From an uncultured Actinomycetes bacterium (lineage in GTDB: Bacteria; Actinomycetota; Acidimicrobiia; Acidimicrobiales; RAAP-2), in NCBI GenBank assembly GCA_903893745.1, contig CAITNF010000008.1, positions 1-60,720 of the forward strand: a stretch of 60,720 nt of DNA, in the 5' to 3' direction. The notes under the pieces are model-generated. The model was not told the DNA's origin and searched no databases. It was given only the letters and a program-made list of their open reading frames with translations. Made by a program: the position numbers and the translations under genes. Positions 49,771-58,898 of this stretch are shown here, piece after piece (the stretch's first letter is position 1; each line of letters starts with the position of its first letter).

Positions 49771-51437
49771 TAGTTTGGTACTTCAATTAGTTCGCGAACT
49801 CGCTCATTCAATCTTTCATGAATGTGCACGTTCTCTTCGCGACTCGGCACGCTTACGACAATCACGCTCAGTCCCGACTGGGCCAACGCTCGAGCCAGCG
49901 CTTGGTCGAGTTCGCTACTTGAGGTCACCCGTTCAGCGTCATGGCCAAAAGCACGAGCAACGTTGACGAGGTCATGTCGCTTCGGTGTCGCGAACAAACG
50001 GTCGAAGCTTGCGGCATCGAGAGCGTTCTGTTGAGGCAAAAAAGAGAAGATCCCGCCGCCGCCATTGTCAACCACAACCAACGCGCACGAGCCACCGGCG
50101 TCACCCAGCCCGTCAACCAGTGCCGAGACGTCGTGCAGCATGGTGATATCACCAACCAGTCCAACCGCCGTTTGTCCGGCAGCGACGCCCAAGACCGTCG
50201 AGACGACACCGTCGATGCCGTTAACTCCTCGATTTGCGAAAGTGACCGACGTGCGCGCTGGCGTCCACCACTCAACGTCGCGCACCGGCATGGATGAACC
50301 AACGACGAGCGGAACGCGTCGTTCGTTGCACCAACGCACGACGGTGCGGGCCACTCGAGGCTCGCTGAATACTTGCGAATCGGCGTCGCTCGTTGAAAGC
50401 CAGGCATCGACCCGGTCTGATGCTGAACGCCACCACGCCACGTAGTCGCCGTCACCCATAAGAACGCTGGTCGAATCGGGAAGTCCATCAAAGGTCGCCG
50501 AAACCAGTCCATCCGGATCAGCAACGGGTCCCGCTCCTCGAAACGCGACCACGGGCATCTGCCACGCGCGCAGGCACGCACCCAGAACCTTGGACGCCGG
50601 TAGTCCCCCCAAACGAATAACCACGTCGGGCTCGGCATTTTTCGCAAAGGTGTCGCTGCGCAGCAGAGCGTCGAAGTACGCCAACGTCCCGTTGGCCGTC
50701 GCGTCACCCACGACTACCCAGTTGAGCGAACGGCAACGAGAAATCACCGTCGCTGACGTACCGGCTCCCACCACCGCGAGGACTCTTCGACCCGAAAGAT
50801 TTAATGAAGCCATCGCGGTCGTCTCTACTCTGGTCTGCCACGGCTCGCTGGCCGCGCGTCCCTCGGGAAGAGTTGTCGCAGTTCCCACTAGTGGTTCAGC
50901 GAATGCTGCGTTGAGATGCACCGGGCCGCGCTGACCGCGAGCGCCTAACGCATCGTGCCAAAGATTGCTCGCCAGGGGTCGCCACGAGCGGGCCGCCTCG
51001 TGTCGCGCCACACCGGGTTCTTCAAACCGACGAACCATAGAACCGTAGAGATGTCGTTGATTGATGGTTTGGGGTGCTCCGACGCCCTGTAACTCGGGTG
51101 GCCGGTCGGCGGTAATAACCACCAGCGCGACACCGGCCAGGTCGGCTTCCGCCACCACGGCGTGCAGCTCCGCAGCGGCCGTGCCGCTCGTGACCACGAT
51201 TGCCACGGGACTTGCGGTGGCGAGCGAGCGGCCGAGAGCAAAAAACCCGGCGGAGCGCTCATCGAGACGAACGTGGAGTTGTAGATCGCCCCGGCTAGCA
51301 GCGGCCATAACCAGCGGCGAAGAACGCGAGCCGGGACAGATAACGACCTCACGAAGTCCCAAGCGGCACCACTCGTCAAAAAGCGTGGCGGCGAAGGTGG
51401 CCTGCACGTCGCTCGGACTCGGTACGCTCTCTTGCAA
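49770..51437 (-). CDS. menD: SEPHCHC synthase (MenD)
   Basis: A thiamine-diphosphate enzyme joining isochorismate and 2-oxoglutarate, the first dedicated menaquinone step. Features are CPGSRSSPLVMAAA and HVRLDERSAGFFALG near the N-terminus and the ThDP motif VGDITMLHDVSAL...NNGGGGIFSFLPQ near residue 450. Start choice is difficult: TTG at 51437 has AGGAG at a 5-nt spacing (51443-51447), GTG at 51443 lies on top of that Shine-Dalgarno, and GTG at 51407 also fits family length. I prefer 51437 (555 aa), exactly back to back with the menH start. Confidence 0.93.
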   Translation of the reverse strand: MQESVPSPSDVQATFAATLFDEWCRLGLREVVICPGSRSSPLVMAAASRGDLQLHVRLDERSAGFFALGRSLATASPVAIVVTSGTAAAELHAVVAEADLAGVALVVITADRPPELQGVGAPQTINQRHLYGSMVRRFEEPGVARHEAARSWRPLASNLWHDALGARGQRGPVHLNAAFAEPLVGTATTLPEGRAASEPWQTRVETTAMASLNLSGRRVLAVVGAGTSATVISRCRSLNWVVVGDATANGTLAYFDALLRSDTFAKNAEPDVVIRLGGLPASKVLGACLRAWQMPVVAFRGAGPVADPDGLVSATFDGLPDSTSVLMGDGDYVAWWRSASDRVDAWLSTSDADSQVFSEPRVARTVVRWCNERRVPLVVGSSMPVRDVEWWTPARTSVTFANRGVNGIDGVVSTVLGVAAGQTAVGLVGDITMLHDVSALVDGLGDAGGSCALVVVDNGGGGIFSFLPQQNALDAASFDRLFATPKRHDLVNVARAFGHDAERVTSSSELDQALARALAQSGLSVIVVSVPSREENVHIHERLNERVRELIEVPN

Positions 51438-52189
51438 TGTCACTCCTCAGTGTCCAGCGCCAAGGGTCGGGTCGACTCCTGGTCTGGCTGCACGGCTTCA
51501 CTCAAACTCGAGATTCGGCGCACTTGTTTCGTTCCATTCTGGCAGGTAGTCACGAGCTTGTGACGCTCGACCTTCCCGGGCACGGTTTGTCGAGTTCGCT
51601 CAGCGCCACCTTGGAACAGACCGCCGACCTGATCGCCGAAGCCCTCAAGGAAGATAAGTTCGACCTGGCCGGCTACTCCCTTGGCGCACGCACGGCTTTA
51701 CACCTGGCGCTGCGTCATCCCCACCGAGTGTCTCGCCTCGCGCTCATTGGTGCCAGCCGAGGTCTTGGCGACGAAGCTGCCCAACTCGCACGACGTCAGA
51801 GTGACAATGAACTCGCCAATCACATCGAACGAGTTGGCACGTCTACCTTTCTCCAAGAGTGGTTAGCCCGACCGATGTTCGAACGACTGCCAAATGATCC
51901 GCTTGAACTAGCGAATCGCAGCATGAGTAGTGCGCTCGGTCTTGCCAACTCCTTGCGCCAAGCTGGTACCGGTACTCAGCGCTGGCTAGGTGACCAACTA
52001 CCTGAACTAACGATGCCCGTGCTCGCCATGGCCGGAGCGTTGGATACCAAATTCGTGCTCGAAGCCAACGCAATTGCTCATGCGGTCGTGGACGGTCACG
52101 TTGAACTGGTCCCCGATGCTGGACACGCTGCCCATCTCGAACAGCCTCAAGCCGCGGCCGAACTCATCGAAGTATTTCTCGCCCACTAG
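51437..52189 (+). CDS. menH: alpha/beta hydrolase, SHCHC synthase (MenH-like)
   Basis: A 250-aa alpha/beta hydrolase that would eliminate pyruvate from the MenD product. The oxyanion HGFTQT and the nucleophile elbow GYSLGART (Ser near residue 83) and late acid/His region GHAAHLEQPQ fit the MenH family, which includes unnamed hydrolases. Lies divergent to menD, starting on the same base pair, and convergent with menA, where the two stop codons share CTAG. The men cluster context supports the call. Confidence 0.87.
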   Translation: MSLLSVQRQGSGRLLVWLHGFTQTRDSAHLFRSILAGSHELVTLDLPGHGLSSSLSATLEQTADLIAEALKEDKFDLAGYSLGARTALHLALRHPHRVSRLALIGASRGLGDEAAQLARRQSDNELANHIERVGTSTFLQEWLARPMFERLPNDPLELANRSMSSALGLANSLRQAGTGTQRWLGDQLPELTMPVLAMAGALDTKFVLEANAIAHAVVDGHVELVPDAGHAAHLEQPQAAAELIEVFLAH

Positions 52190-53055
52190 CAAGTAGTCAC
52201 GAATACCGCAATCAGGACCACACCGAGGGCGAGCTGCGCACGCGCCGAAAGTTTCAACAACACCAGGAGATCTCGACCTTGTCGAGGTGAAAAAGCCACT
52301 CGCAAGCCCGGTATGTAGACCACGAGCGCCACGAGGGCAACTCCGATCAAACGTCCGGCCGCAATCCCCACCACGGTCAGGCCAACGCAGGTGGCGTACA
52401 GCCACGAAGCCCGCGCGCGGCCAAGTCGAGCAGCCAATGTTCGCTTTCTGGCAGCTTGATCACCAGTGATGTCACGTAAGTTGTTGGCTTCCAGCAAAGC
52501 GCAGGCCATCGCGCCCGTCGCCAGACCAAACCACCACGACGTTGACGAAATTGTTCGATGTTGCGCGTAACTGCTGCCAACGGTTGCCACGAAGCCGAAG
52601 TAGATCAACACGAAGAGTTCGCCAAATCCGTAGTAACCGTACGGCTTGGGACCCCCGGTGTAGAACCAGCCGGCCAGCACTGCCGTCAATCCCACGGCGA
52701 CCAACCACCACGACGTGCGCTCCGCCAGCCACATTCCGCTCGCCATGGCAATGAGAAACCACGACCAGGCGGCGTACTTCACCCAGGAGGCGGGCACGAG
52801 GCGCGAAGCAGTCAGGCGAAATGGTCCCACCCGTACTTCGTCAGTGCCGCGAACACCGTCGGAGTAGTCATTGGCGTAGTTAGTACCAATCTGAAGCGCC
52901 AACGCCACCACGATGCACAGTAGAAAGTTGAGCCACTCAATCGGCAGCGGACGTGTCACCATCACACCAACGCCCACGGGCACCGCTGCCGCCGGCAGCG
53001 TCCTCGGTCGTGCGGCCAGCACCCACCGGCGAAGGGCGCCAGGCGCCTCGGTCAT
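52186..53055 (-). CDS. menA: 1,4-dihydroxy-2-naphthoate polyprenyltransferase
   Basis: A 289-aa, about nine-helix membrane UbiA-family prenyltransferase that attaches the isoprenoid tail. The first Asp-rich motif [14 protein letters not shown] (residues ~59-72) and [22 protein letters not shown] provide the two metal/diphosphate sites, and [12 protein letters not shown] is the entry helix. It overlaps menB by 4 bp. The pathway also needs menF and menC and a final methylase (ubiE/menG), none in the window. Confidence 0.93.
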   Translation of the reverse strand: MTEAPGALRRWVLAARPRTLPAAAVPVGVGVMVTRPLPIEWLNFLLCIVVALALQIGTNYANDYSDGVRGTDEVRVGPFRLTASRLVPASWVKYAAWSWFLIAMASGMWLAERTSWWLVAVGLTAVLAGWFYTGGPKPYGYYGFGELFVLIYFGFVATVGSSYAQHRTISSTSWWFGLATGAMACALLEANNLRDITGDQAARKRTLAARLGRARASWLYATCVGLTVVGIAAGRLIGVALVALVVYIPGLRVAFSPRQGRDLLVLLKLSARAQLALGVVLIAVFVTTC

Positions 53056-53945
53056 GGACGCCGTGGGAATTTTGAAAAGTCCGGGTCGCGGTGTTCCACG
53101 AAGGCATTACGGCCCTCTTGTCCCTCTTCGGACATGTAGAACAGCATCGTGGCGTCACCGGCGAGCTGCTGGACTCCAGCCAGACCATCGTCCGCGGCGT
53201 TGAAACCCGCTTTCACCATACGAAGAGCGATTGGCGACAGGGTGACCATTTGGCGGCACCACGCCACCGTCTCGCGTTCGAGGTCGGCGAGTGGCACGAC
53301 CGTGTTAACCAACCCCCACTCCAGCGCCGTCGACGCGTCGTACTGACGACACAAGAACCAGACTTCTTTCGCGCGCTTAATGCCAATGGCGCGCGCGAGA
53401 AGCGATGAGCCGTACCCTCCATCAAAGGAACCCACGCGCGGACCGGTCTGTCCGAAGCGTGCGTTATCAGCGGCAATCGAGAGATCGCAGACCAAATGAA
53501 GAATGTGCCCTCCGCCTATCGCGTAACCCGCGATTGAAGCCACGACCGGCTTTGGTAGACGGCGAATCTGAATCTGCAGGTCGAGCACGTTTAAGCGACC
53601 CACTCCCTGACGGGCCACTTCGTCGTCGCCCAGGTAACCATCATCACCGCGAATCTTCTGATCGCCACCAGAACAGAAGGCGTCGGGACCCGCACCCGTC
53701 AAAATAATTGCGCCAACACTCACGTCATCACGGGCTCGCTCAAAGGCGGCTGCCAACTCAAAGAGGGTTTGCGGGCGAAACGCGTTTCGGCATTCGGGAC
53801 GGTTGATCGTGATTTTTGCAATTCCCTCAGCTACTTCATAGATGACGTCGCGGTACTCGCCTTGCGCCACCCACTTGGGCAGGGGCATCGCTCGAAATAC
53901 GGCTACGGGATCAATAGGCTCACCACTGATAACGGTTTCAGACAT
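53052..53945 (-). CDS. menB: 1,4-dihydroxy-2-naphthoyl-CoA synthase
   Basis: A crotonase-fold enzyme closing the naphthoquinone ring. The 297-aa protein has [36 protein letters not shown] and [27 protein letters not shown], diagnostic of MenB (Asp and Tyr/Ser around the active site). The ATG at 53945 was preferred because TAGCGT lies 7 nt upstream; GTG at 53954 overlaps that hexamer. It is followed by menA (4-bp overlap). Confidence 0.95.
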   Translation of the reverse strand: MSETVISGEPIDPVAVFRAMPLPKWVAQGEYRDVIYEVAEGIAKITINRPECRNAFRPQTLFELAAAFERARDDVSVGAIILTGAGPDAFCSGGDQKIRGDDGYLGDDEVARQGVGRLNVLDLQIQIRRLPKPVVASIAGYAIGGGHILHLVCDLSIAADNARFGQTGPRVGSFDGGYGSSLLARAIGIKRAKEVWFLCRQYDASTALEWGLVNTVVPLADLERETVAWCRQMVTLSPIALRMVKAGFNAADDGLAGVQQLAGDATMLFYMSEEGQEGRNAFVEHRDPDFSKFPRRP

Positions 53946-53952
53946 GCCGTCC

Positions 53953-53958
53953 ACGCTA
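53953..53958 (-). promoter_or_regulatory. -10 box of menB (leaderless)
   Basis: TAGCGT, then 7 nt, then the ATG at 53945. The box lies in the gap after the sulfatase gene. Confidence 0.4.
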
Positions 53959-53966
53959 CCGTTTGC

Positions 53967-55541
53967 TCAGACCGGAGCAAGCAGGGTGCCCGGTTGCGCA
54001 CGCTCGCCCGGGCGTAGTTCGTGCGCTCGTAGTACTTCACTTAGGTTGGCTCGCACCGACGCCATAGCTGGATCGCTAAATCGGTTTACCCGCTGCAGGG
54101 GATCTTCGGCGAGGACGTAGAGTTCACCCTCGCTCCCGTCGTGCATGGTCCCTTTTTGATACTCCGTGTACAGGTACTGCTCAGTCACAAGTGAGCGGAC
54201 GTGGACGTCGACACCAAAGAGCGACGAATCCCACTCGGTAATGGTCGCATCAAAGGACCGCGCTCGAGCTTCCTCGTCACTGCGAGGCAACGCTGCTGCT
54301 TCGACCCACGCGGGAGCCGGTTGTCCCGCGACGTCGAGAAAAGTCGCGGCGAGCGAAACCAGACTCACGGGGGCGTGCACGACACTCGGTACGGGCATCG
54401 TCGCTCGCGCAGGACGCCAGATGAGCGGTAGTCGAAGGAGTCCGTCGACGTGATACGGACCTTTAAACAACAGTCCGAAGTCGCCCTGAAGCTCACCGTG
54501 ATCAGTAGTGAAGATTACGTCGACGTCATCTCCCCAGCCCTTCGCGTCAACGGCATGAAGCACTTTGGCGATAGCTTCATCAATCAATTCCACTTCGACC
54601 GCATTCAGCGCGTTCACTTCACGAACCTGATCGGACGTCAGCGTCGCGGGCACCCAGTGCGCCGGAGCCTCGTAGTTGCTCACCACTTTTCCGTCGTACC
54701 ACGCGCGCCAGTGTCGAGCCTTGGCATCGAGCAGCGCTTCGCGCTCACTTGCGCGTTCGGGGTAGTTGTTCGGCAACGGAACCTCACGCCACGGCACTCG
54801 GCCAACCTCTGACGCCGGTGGGTCCCAGGGGTGATGGGGGTCGGGAAAGCTCATCCAGCAAAACCAGTCGGCGTCACTGTCTTGCTGGTTAAGCCACGCA
54901 ATAGTGCGGTCCGCAACCCAATCAGTGTGATACCACTCGCGCGCGACGGGGTTCAATTTCACCTGTGGCGCATTTGAGTCACCGCCTCCCGCCGCATTTA
55001 CGTTCAGATCACCATCGATGACGGCGTAAAAGCCACTGATCGCATCCGGGTGCTGCTCGTTCATCCACTTCGCGTAGTGCAATGAGCCCAGTACACCGTG
55101 GGTGGCAAATTCGAGGTGATCAAATCCACGATGGACGCCTTGACGTCCGTCGTAACACGGCTGATCAACGGTGGGGATACCGAGGCTCGCTAGGGAGTTC
55201 TCGACAAATCTTCCAAAGGGGTCCATGAATGGTTCAAAGTGAGCCTTGCCGATCAGCGCTGTTGCGTACCCGGCATCGTGGAGGCTCTCCGCAACCGACG
55301 GGGCATCAATAGCTAGCGGTACTCCATTCATCCACGAACCGTGCATCGACGGATACTGACCAGTCAAAATTGACGCTCGCGAGGGCATACACACCACCGA
55401 TGCTGGTTGACAGCGCTCGTAACGAATGCCTTCGCGAGCGAGTTGATCCAGGGTAGGCGTACGCGAGAGTTGTCCACCATTCACGCCAAGGGTGTCGTAA
55501 CGCTGCTGATCGGTCGTGATGAAGAGAATCTTTCTGCCCAT
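53967..55541 (-). CDS. type I sulfatase
   Basis: A 524-aa alkaline-phosphatase-fold sulfatase. The formylglycine motif C51-M-P-S-R with flanking ASILTGQYPSMHG is complete, and the metal-binding DQQR region (residues 11-14), MSFPDPHHPWDPP and FTTDHGE are present. It lacks a signal peptide, so appears cytoplasmic; substrate unknown (sulfate esters or related phosphonates). Activity needs the formylglycine-generating enzyme, not in the window. It lies between menB and the SRPBCC gene, which it overlaps by 1 bp (TAATG). Confidence 0.9.
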   Translation of the reverse strand: MGRKILFITTDQQRYDTLGVNGGQLSRTPTLDQLAREGIRYERCQPASVVCMPSRASILTGQYPSMHGSWMNGVPLAIDAPSVAESLHDAGYATALIGKAHFEPFMDPFGRFVENSLASLGIPTVDQPCYDGRQGVHRGFDHLEFATHGVLGSLHYAKWMNEQHPDAISGFYAVIDGDLNVNAAGGGDSNAPQVKLNPVAREWYHTDWVADRTIAWLNQQDSDADWFCWMSFPDPHHPWDPPASEVGRVPWREVPLPNNYPERASEREALLDAKARHWRAWYDGKVVSNYEAPAHWVPATLTSDQVREVNALNAVEVELIDEAIAKVLHAVDAKGWGDDVDVIFTTDHGELQGDFGLLFKGPYHVDGLLRLPLIWRPARATMPVPSVVHAPVSLVSLAATFLDVAGQPAPAWVEAAALPRSDEEARARSFDATITEWDSSLFGVDVHVRSLVTEQYLYTEYQKGTMHDGSEGELYVLAEDPLQRVNRFSDPAMASVRANLSEVLRAHELRPGERAQPGTLLAPV

Positions 55542-55948
55542 TAGTTTGCCTCCGCTTTGGACTCAGCGAGTCGCTTGATCTCTTCGAGTGCGCCCTTGGT
55601 GCCGCCCGCAATAATGAGTGCCATTACGTCTGGTTCCGCCGTTGTCGAGTAAATGCATAGTGACTCTTCGGGGCTTAGTTCAATCACATCAATTACGCCG
55701 AGATGAAACTTAAATATCGGTAACGTCACTCGATACGCAAATCGACGCAGTAGTGGATCGTTGGTAAGAATTTCTTCGGGCAACTCGAGGCCCGTCGCGG
55801 TCGTGATGGTTCGCAACTTATCGTCGACCACGCACGAGACGATGCCGGGGAACCAGTCAACAATTGAGGTGGGCTCGGTGACCACGCGCCAGACCTCGTC
55901 AGCGGTCGCACGAATCCGTGTCTCGTAGCGCATTGAAGCCATGGACAA
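55541..55948 (-). CDS. SRPBCC (START-like) family protein
   Basis: A 135-aa protein of the helix-grip fold: the N-terminus RYETRIRATADEVWRVVTEPTSIVDWFPGI is typical, followed by antiparallel strands and the C-terminal long helix (IAGGTKGALEEIKRLAESK). These proteins bind hydrophobic ligands such as polyketides or lipids. It shares an operon with the sulfatase. The apparent start is TTG 5 nt after AAAGG; ATGs at 55942 and 55933 are alternatives. Confidence 0.8.
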   Translation of the reverse strand: MSMASMRYETRIRATADEVWRVVTEPTSIVDWFPGIVSCVVDDKLRTITTATGLELPEEILTNDPLLRRFAYRVTLPIFKFHLGVIDVIELSPEESLCIYSTTAEPDVMALIIAGGTKGALEEIKRLAESKAEAN

Positions 55949-55983
55949 ACCAGCCTTTCGACCTCAAAACTACTCTCGACCTC

Positions 55984-55989
55984 TAGTGT
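55984..55989 (+). promoter_or_regulatory. -10 box of menE (leaderless)
   Basis: TAGTGT, then CGCGGT, then GTG at 55996. A minus-strand TAGTTT (55967-55972) lies 12 bp away and may serve the SRPBCC gene. Confidence 0.45.
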
Positions 55990-55995
55990 CGCGGT

Positions 55996-57105
55996 GTGGG
56001 TTCTCTTCTTGCACTCGATCTACCTTTGGGCTCAGACCTCGAACGTGCGCTTCGTGACTGCGTCGAAACTGACCAGGCATTTTGCGTGCTGGACCAACGT
56101 TTGACGCCCCTGCGACGTCGTGAACAGGCTGCCCAGCTGGGCGCCACCGCAGTGCTTGATGGCGATGGACGCCACGAACTTCGCGAGGGCCGGTCCGTCG
56201 ACGATGAGATCGGCCTCGTTATTTTGACCTCAGGTTCGAGCGGTGCGCCCAAAGCAGCCGAACTGACCTGGAGCGCCCTTCGCGCCAGTGCCCGTCTCAG
56301 CGAGGCGGCACTCTTCGTCAATCGACCTCCCGCGTGGCTTCCCTGCTTGCCCGCCAGCCATATTGGAGGACTGGCCGTGCTACTGCGCGCAATCCTTGAT
56401 GACGCCACTCTGGTGTGGGGCGCTACCGACAATCTCGCCGCTGGCCCCCAACTCGGTGCGACGCACGTCGCAGTCGTGCGACCACAGCTGATCCGTTACG
56501 ACCTGAGTGGTTATCAAGTCGTCCTGCTGGGTGGAGGACGTGCACCTACGTCGCTCGCTCCAAACGTCCACACCACATGGGGCATGACCGAAACTGGTTC
56601 GGGCATTGTGCTTGACGGACGCATCCTCCCGTCAGTTGAGGTCGTCGCGCCAGCTGGTGAACTACTCGTTCGATCCCCCACGCTCTTTCGTTCCTATCGC
56701 GACAGTGCTCGACCTCGAGCACTCGGACCAGATGGGTTCGATGATTGGTTTCCTACTGGTGACGCCGGTGAGGTTAGTGATAGTCGCGTACACGTCCACG
56801 GACGTTTGGGTTTTGTCATCACGACCGGTGGTGAGAAAATCTGGCCCGAAGATTTGGAGTCAGTCTTAGCGAGCCTCGAGGGTGTTCGCGATGTGGCGGT
56901 AACGTCACTTCCCGACGAAATGTGGGGAGAGCGCATCGTGGCCCTGGTTGTCAGTGACGGCTCAGTCACCGATGATGCGCTTCGATCCATTGCGAGCGAG
57001 CGCATTGGTCCATGGGCTAAGCCCAAGGAGATTCGCTACGTCATCGCGCTACCGCGCACCAGTAACGGAAAACTTCGTCGCAGCGAGTTAATACATCTGC
57101 ATTGA
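55996..57105 (+). CDS. menE: O-succinylbenzoate-CoA ligase (MenE-like)
   Basis: An adenylate-forming enzyme that activates O-succinylbenzoate with CoA. At 369 aa it is shorter than most MenE proteins, but core motifs are present: LTSGSSGAPKAAELT (residues ~75-89), TWGMTETGSG, PTGDAGE and the C-terminal catalytic lysine in TSNGKLRRSEL. The men context supports MenE over other acyl-CoA ligases. GTG start with TAGTGT 6 nt before. Its end is 4 bp from the convergent SDR gene. Confidence 0.87.
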   Translation: MGSLLALDLPLGSDLERALRDCVETDQAFCVLDQRLTPLRRREQAAQLGATAVLDGDGRHELREGRSVDDEIGLVILTSGSSGAPKAAELTWSALRASARLSEAALFVNRPPAWLPCLPASHIGGLAVLLRAILDDATLVWGATDNLAAGPQLGATHVAVVRPQLIRYDLSGYQVVLLGGGRAPTSLAPNVHTTWGMTETGSGIVLDGRILPSVEVVAPAGELLVRSPTLFRSYRDSARPRALGPDGFDDWFPTGDAGEVSDSRVHVHGRLGFVITTGGEKIWPEDLESVLASLEGVRDVAVTSLPDEMWGERIVALVVSDGSVTDDALRSIASERIGPWAKPKEIRYVIALPRTSNGKLRRSELIHLH

Positions 57106-57109
57106 TGGG

Positions 57110-57874
57110 CTAGCCAACTCCGCCCGAGGGCTGATTCGTGGTGCCGCCGTCGACCACGACGGTTTGGCCGGTCATCCACGATGACGCGTCGCTCACCAGC
57201 ATTAAAGCCACTGAAGCGATATCCGAAGGCTCACCGATTCGTCCGAGCGGAATGTGGCCCTCGATTTCAGACTCCCGCGACTCCCAGATTCCCCGAGCTA
57301 GTTCAGTGCGCACCAGTCCTGGGGCAATCGCGTTGACCCTGACGTTCGGGGCCAACTCCCAGGCGAGTTGCTTGGTCATATGAATGACCGCTGCCTTGGT
57401 TACGTTGTACCAACCAATTCCTGGTTCGGGCCCTAGTCCTCCAATGGATGCAATATTGAGCACCACCCCACCGTGATCCTTCATCCACGCACGCCACGCG
57501 GCCGCAGTGTGGATTAGAACCGACGCCTGATTGACCTCAAAGGTCTTCTGGAGCCGCGCTTCGTCGATATCAATCATGGGGCCGAAGTACGGATTTGTCG
57601 CCGCATTATTCACGAGAATATCCAAACTCCCGAATTCTTCTACGACAAACGCTGCCACGCGCGCGGCGTCATCCGAGGAACCCACGTGCCCTACCACCGT
57701 TTTCACTCGCTCCGAGTTCGAGAAACTCGCCGCGGCTTCGTCAAGATTTGATTGACTCCTCGACGAGATAACTACTCGCCCACCCTCATCAACAATTTTC
57801 TGCGCAATCGCCAGTCCAATGCCCCGACTCGCGCCGGTCACGAGTGCCGTAGTGCCTGCGAGTGCATTGACCAT
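57110..57874 (-). CDS. short-chain dehydrogenase/reductase
   Basis: A 254-aa classical SDR: TGASRGIG cofactor motif (residues 14-21), NNAA, catalytic Ser in NIASIGG and Y-x3-K as YNVTK. Position 2 of the dinucleotide site (VVISSRSQSNLD) with Arg suggests NADPH. The substrate is unknown; resemblance to FabG/3-oxoacyl reductases and to glucose dehydrogenases is general. ATG start with TATGAT 6 nt upstream. Confidence 0.9.
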   Translation of the reverse strand: MVNALAGTTALVTGASRGIGLAIAQKIVDEGGRVVISSRSQSNLDEAAASFSNSERVKTVVGHVGSSDDAARVAAFVVEEFGSLDILVNNAATNPYFGPMIDIDEARLQKTFEVNQASVLIHTAAAWRAWMKDHGGVVLNIASIGGLGPEPGIGWYNVTKAAVIHMTKQLAWELAPNVRVNAIAPGLVRTELARGIWESRESEIEGHIPLGRIGEPSDIASVALMLVSDASSWMTGQTVVVDGGTTNQPSGGVG

Positions 57875-57880
57875 TCACGA

Positions 57881-57886
57881 ATCATA
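57881..57886 (-). promoter_or_regulatory. -10 box of the SDR gene (leaderless)
   Basis: TATGAT, then TCGTGA, then the ATG at 57874. Confidence 0.5.
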
Positions 57887-57928
57887 GGTCAATGTGTTGC
57901 GAAAGTACGTTGTACTCGCGTCAATCAC

Positions 57929-58735
57929 TTAGTTGGTGAGGAGCCGACTTTCCAAGAAATTGAGTACGCCGTCCAAGGCTTGACGGGTCGGAGAGTTCTC
58001 TTCATCGACGTAGTCTTCCGTGAGGACCGAATGCGCCGATGTTGCGTAGCCCCAGGGATTGGGCTGCGATGAGTCAATCTGCACTCCAATGAAATTCGAG
58101 CCCAGTTCTTGCTGCAGTCGAGCGAAGCGTTCGGCGGGCGCGACTCGGTCGCCACTGAAACGAAGACCCATGGCGCACAGACCATCAGTGGTCCGGTCTT
58201 TAATAATGGCCAAATCACCTTCACTAATACCTAGATCACGGCGACGACGAGCGCCGATTGGTAGTGGCAGCGAGGGCTGGCTCATGACTGGAGCAATCAC
58301 AATTGGATCAACACACATGGCCAACGAAAACCCTCCCGTGAGACACATGCCCACTGCGCCAACTCCTGGTCCGCCGCAGCGCTCGTGCTCACTGAGCGCC
58401 AATGCTCGTAAGAACCGCACAATTGGGCTGGTTCGATTGGTCGCGAAGGTCACGAACTCTCGGCTGACGCACGCTCGCAACATCGAGTTCGCTAAATAGC
58501 CCGCTGAAGGTTCACGGCCCGGACTACCAAAGAGGTCGGGCAGCACGGCGGTCATGCCCCGCGCGGCCACCCGTCTTCCAAAGGCCGCTACCAGTGGGGT
58601 TATGCCCGGAACTTCGTGGAGCACCACGACCGCTGGTCCAGTGCCTAAGCGGTACACGTCTCGCGTTGTTGCGTGGGCGCTGAACGATTCAACCGTAAAG
58701 TCCGCTAAAGCCATTCCCTTGTCTGGACTTGGCAT
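57929..58735 (-). CDS. dienelactone hydrolase-like alpha/beta hydrolase
   Basis: A 268-aa hydrolase with HEVPGITPLV and the nucleophile elbow GMCLTGG (Cys, as in dienelactone hydrolases), located near residue 130. The substrate could be a dienelactone or an unrelated ester; no catabolic partners are nearby. The ATG at 58735 has GAGGTG upstream with a short spacing. The 54-bp gap before the SDR gene has nothing recognisable. Confidence 0.8.
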   Translation of the reverse strand: MPSPDKGMALADFTVESFSAHATTRDVYRLGTGPAVVVLHEVPGITPLVAAFGRRVAARGMTAVLPDLFGSPGREPSAGYLANSMLRACVSREFVTFATNRTSPIVRFLRALALSEHERCGGPGVGAVGMCLTGGFSLAMCVDPIVIAPVMSQPSLPLPIGARRRRDLGISEGDLAIIKDRTTDGLCAMGLRFSGDRVAPAERFARLQQELGSNFIGVQIDSSQPNPWGYATSAHSVLTEDYVDEENSPTRQALDGVLNFLESRLLTN

Positions 58736-58833
58736 TCACACCTCGTCATGCTCTGGGCGACGACGCCGACCCTCTGCCAAACGAGCATACTTGCGCGGTG
58801 CGGCCCGTCATCAGACCAACCATGGCCTTTCTC

Positions 58834-58896
58834 TAGAATTATCGAGTGGCGCCATCTCTGACTTCATCAGCCGACCTGGTGCGGAAGTTCGACTAG
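58834..58896 (+). promoter_or_regulatory. -10 box and leaderless 16-codon upstream frame before the DUF255 gene
   Basis: TAGAAT (58834-58839) is followed by 6 nt and a GTG at 58846, the spacing seen at other leaderless genes here. That GTG opens a frame of only 16 codons (VAPSLTSSADLVRKFD), ending in TAG at 58894-58896, 2 nt before the GTG start of the DUF255 protein in another frame. It could be a leader peptide coupled to the main gene, or a sign of a frameshift error. Confidence 0.45.
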
Positions 58897-58898
58897 CG

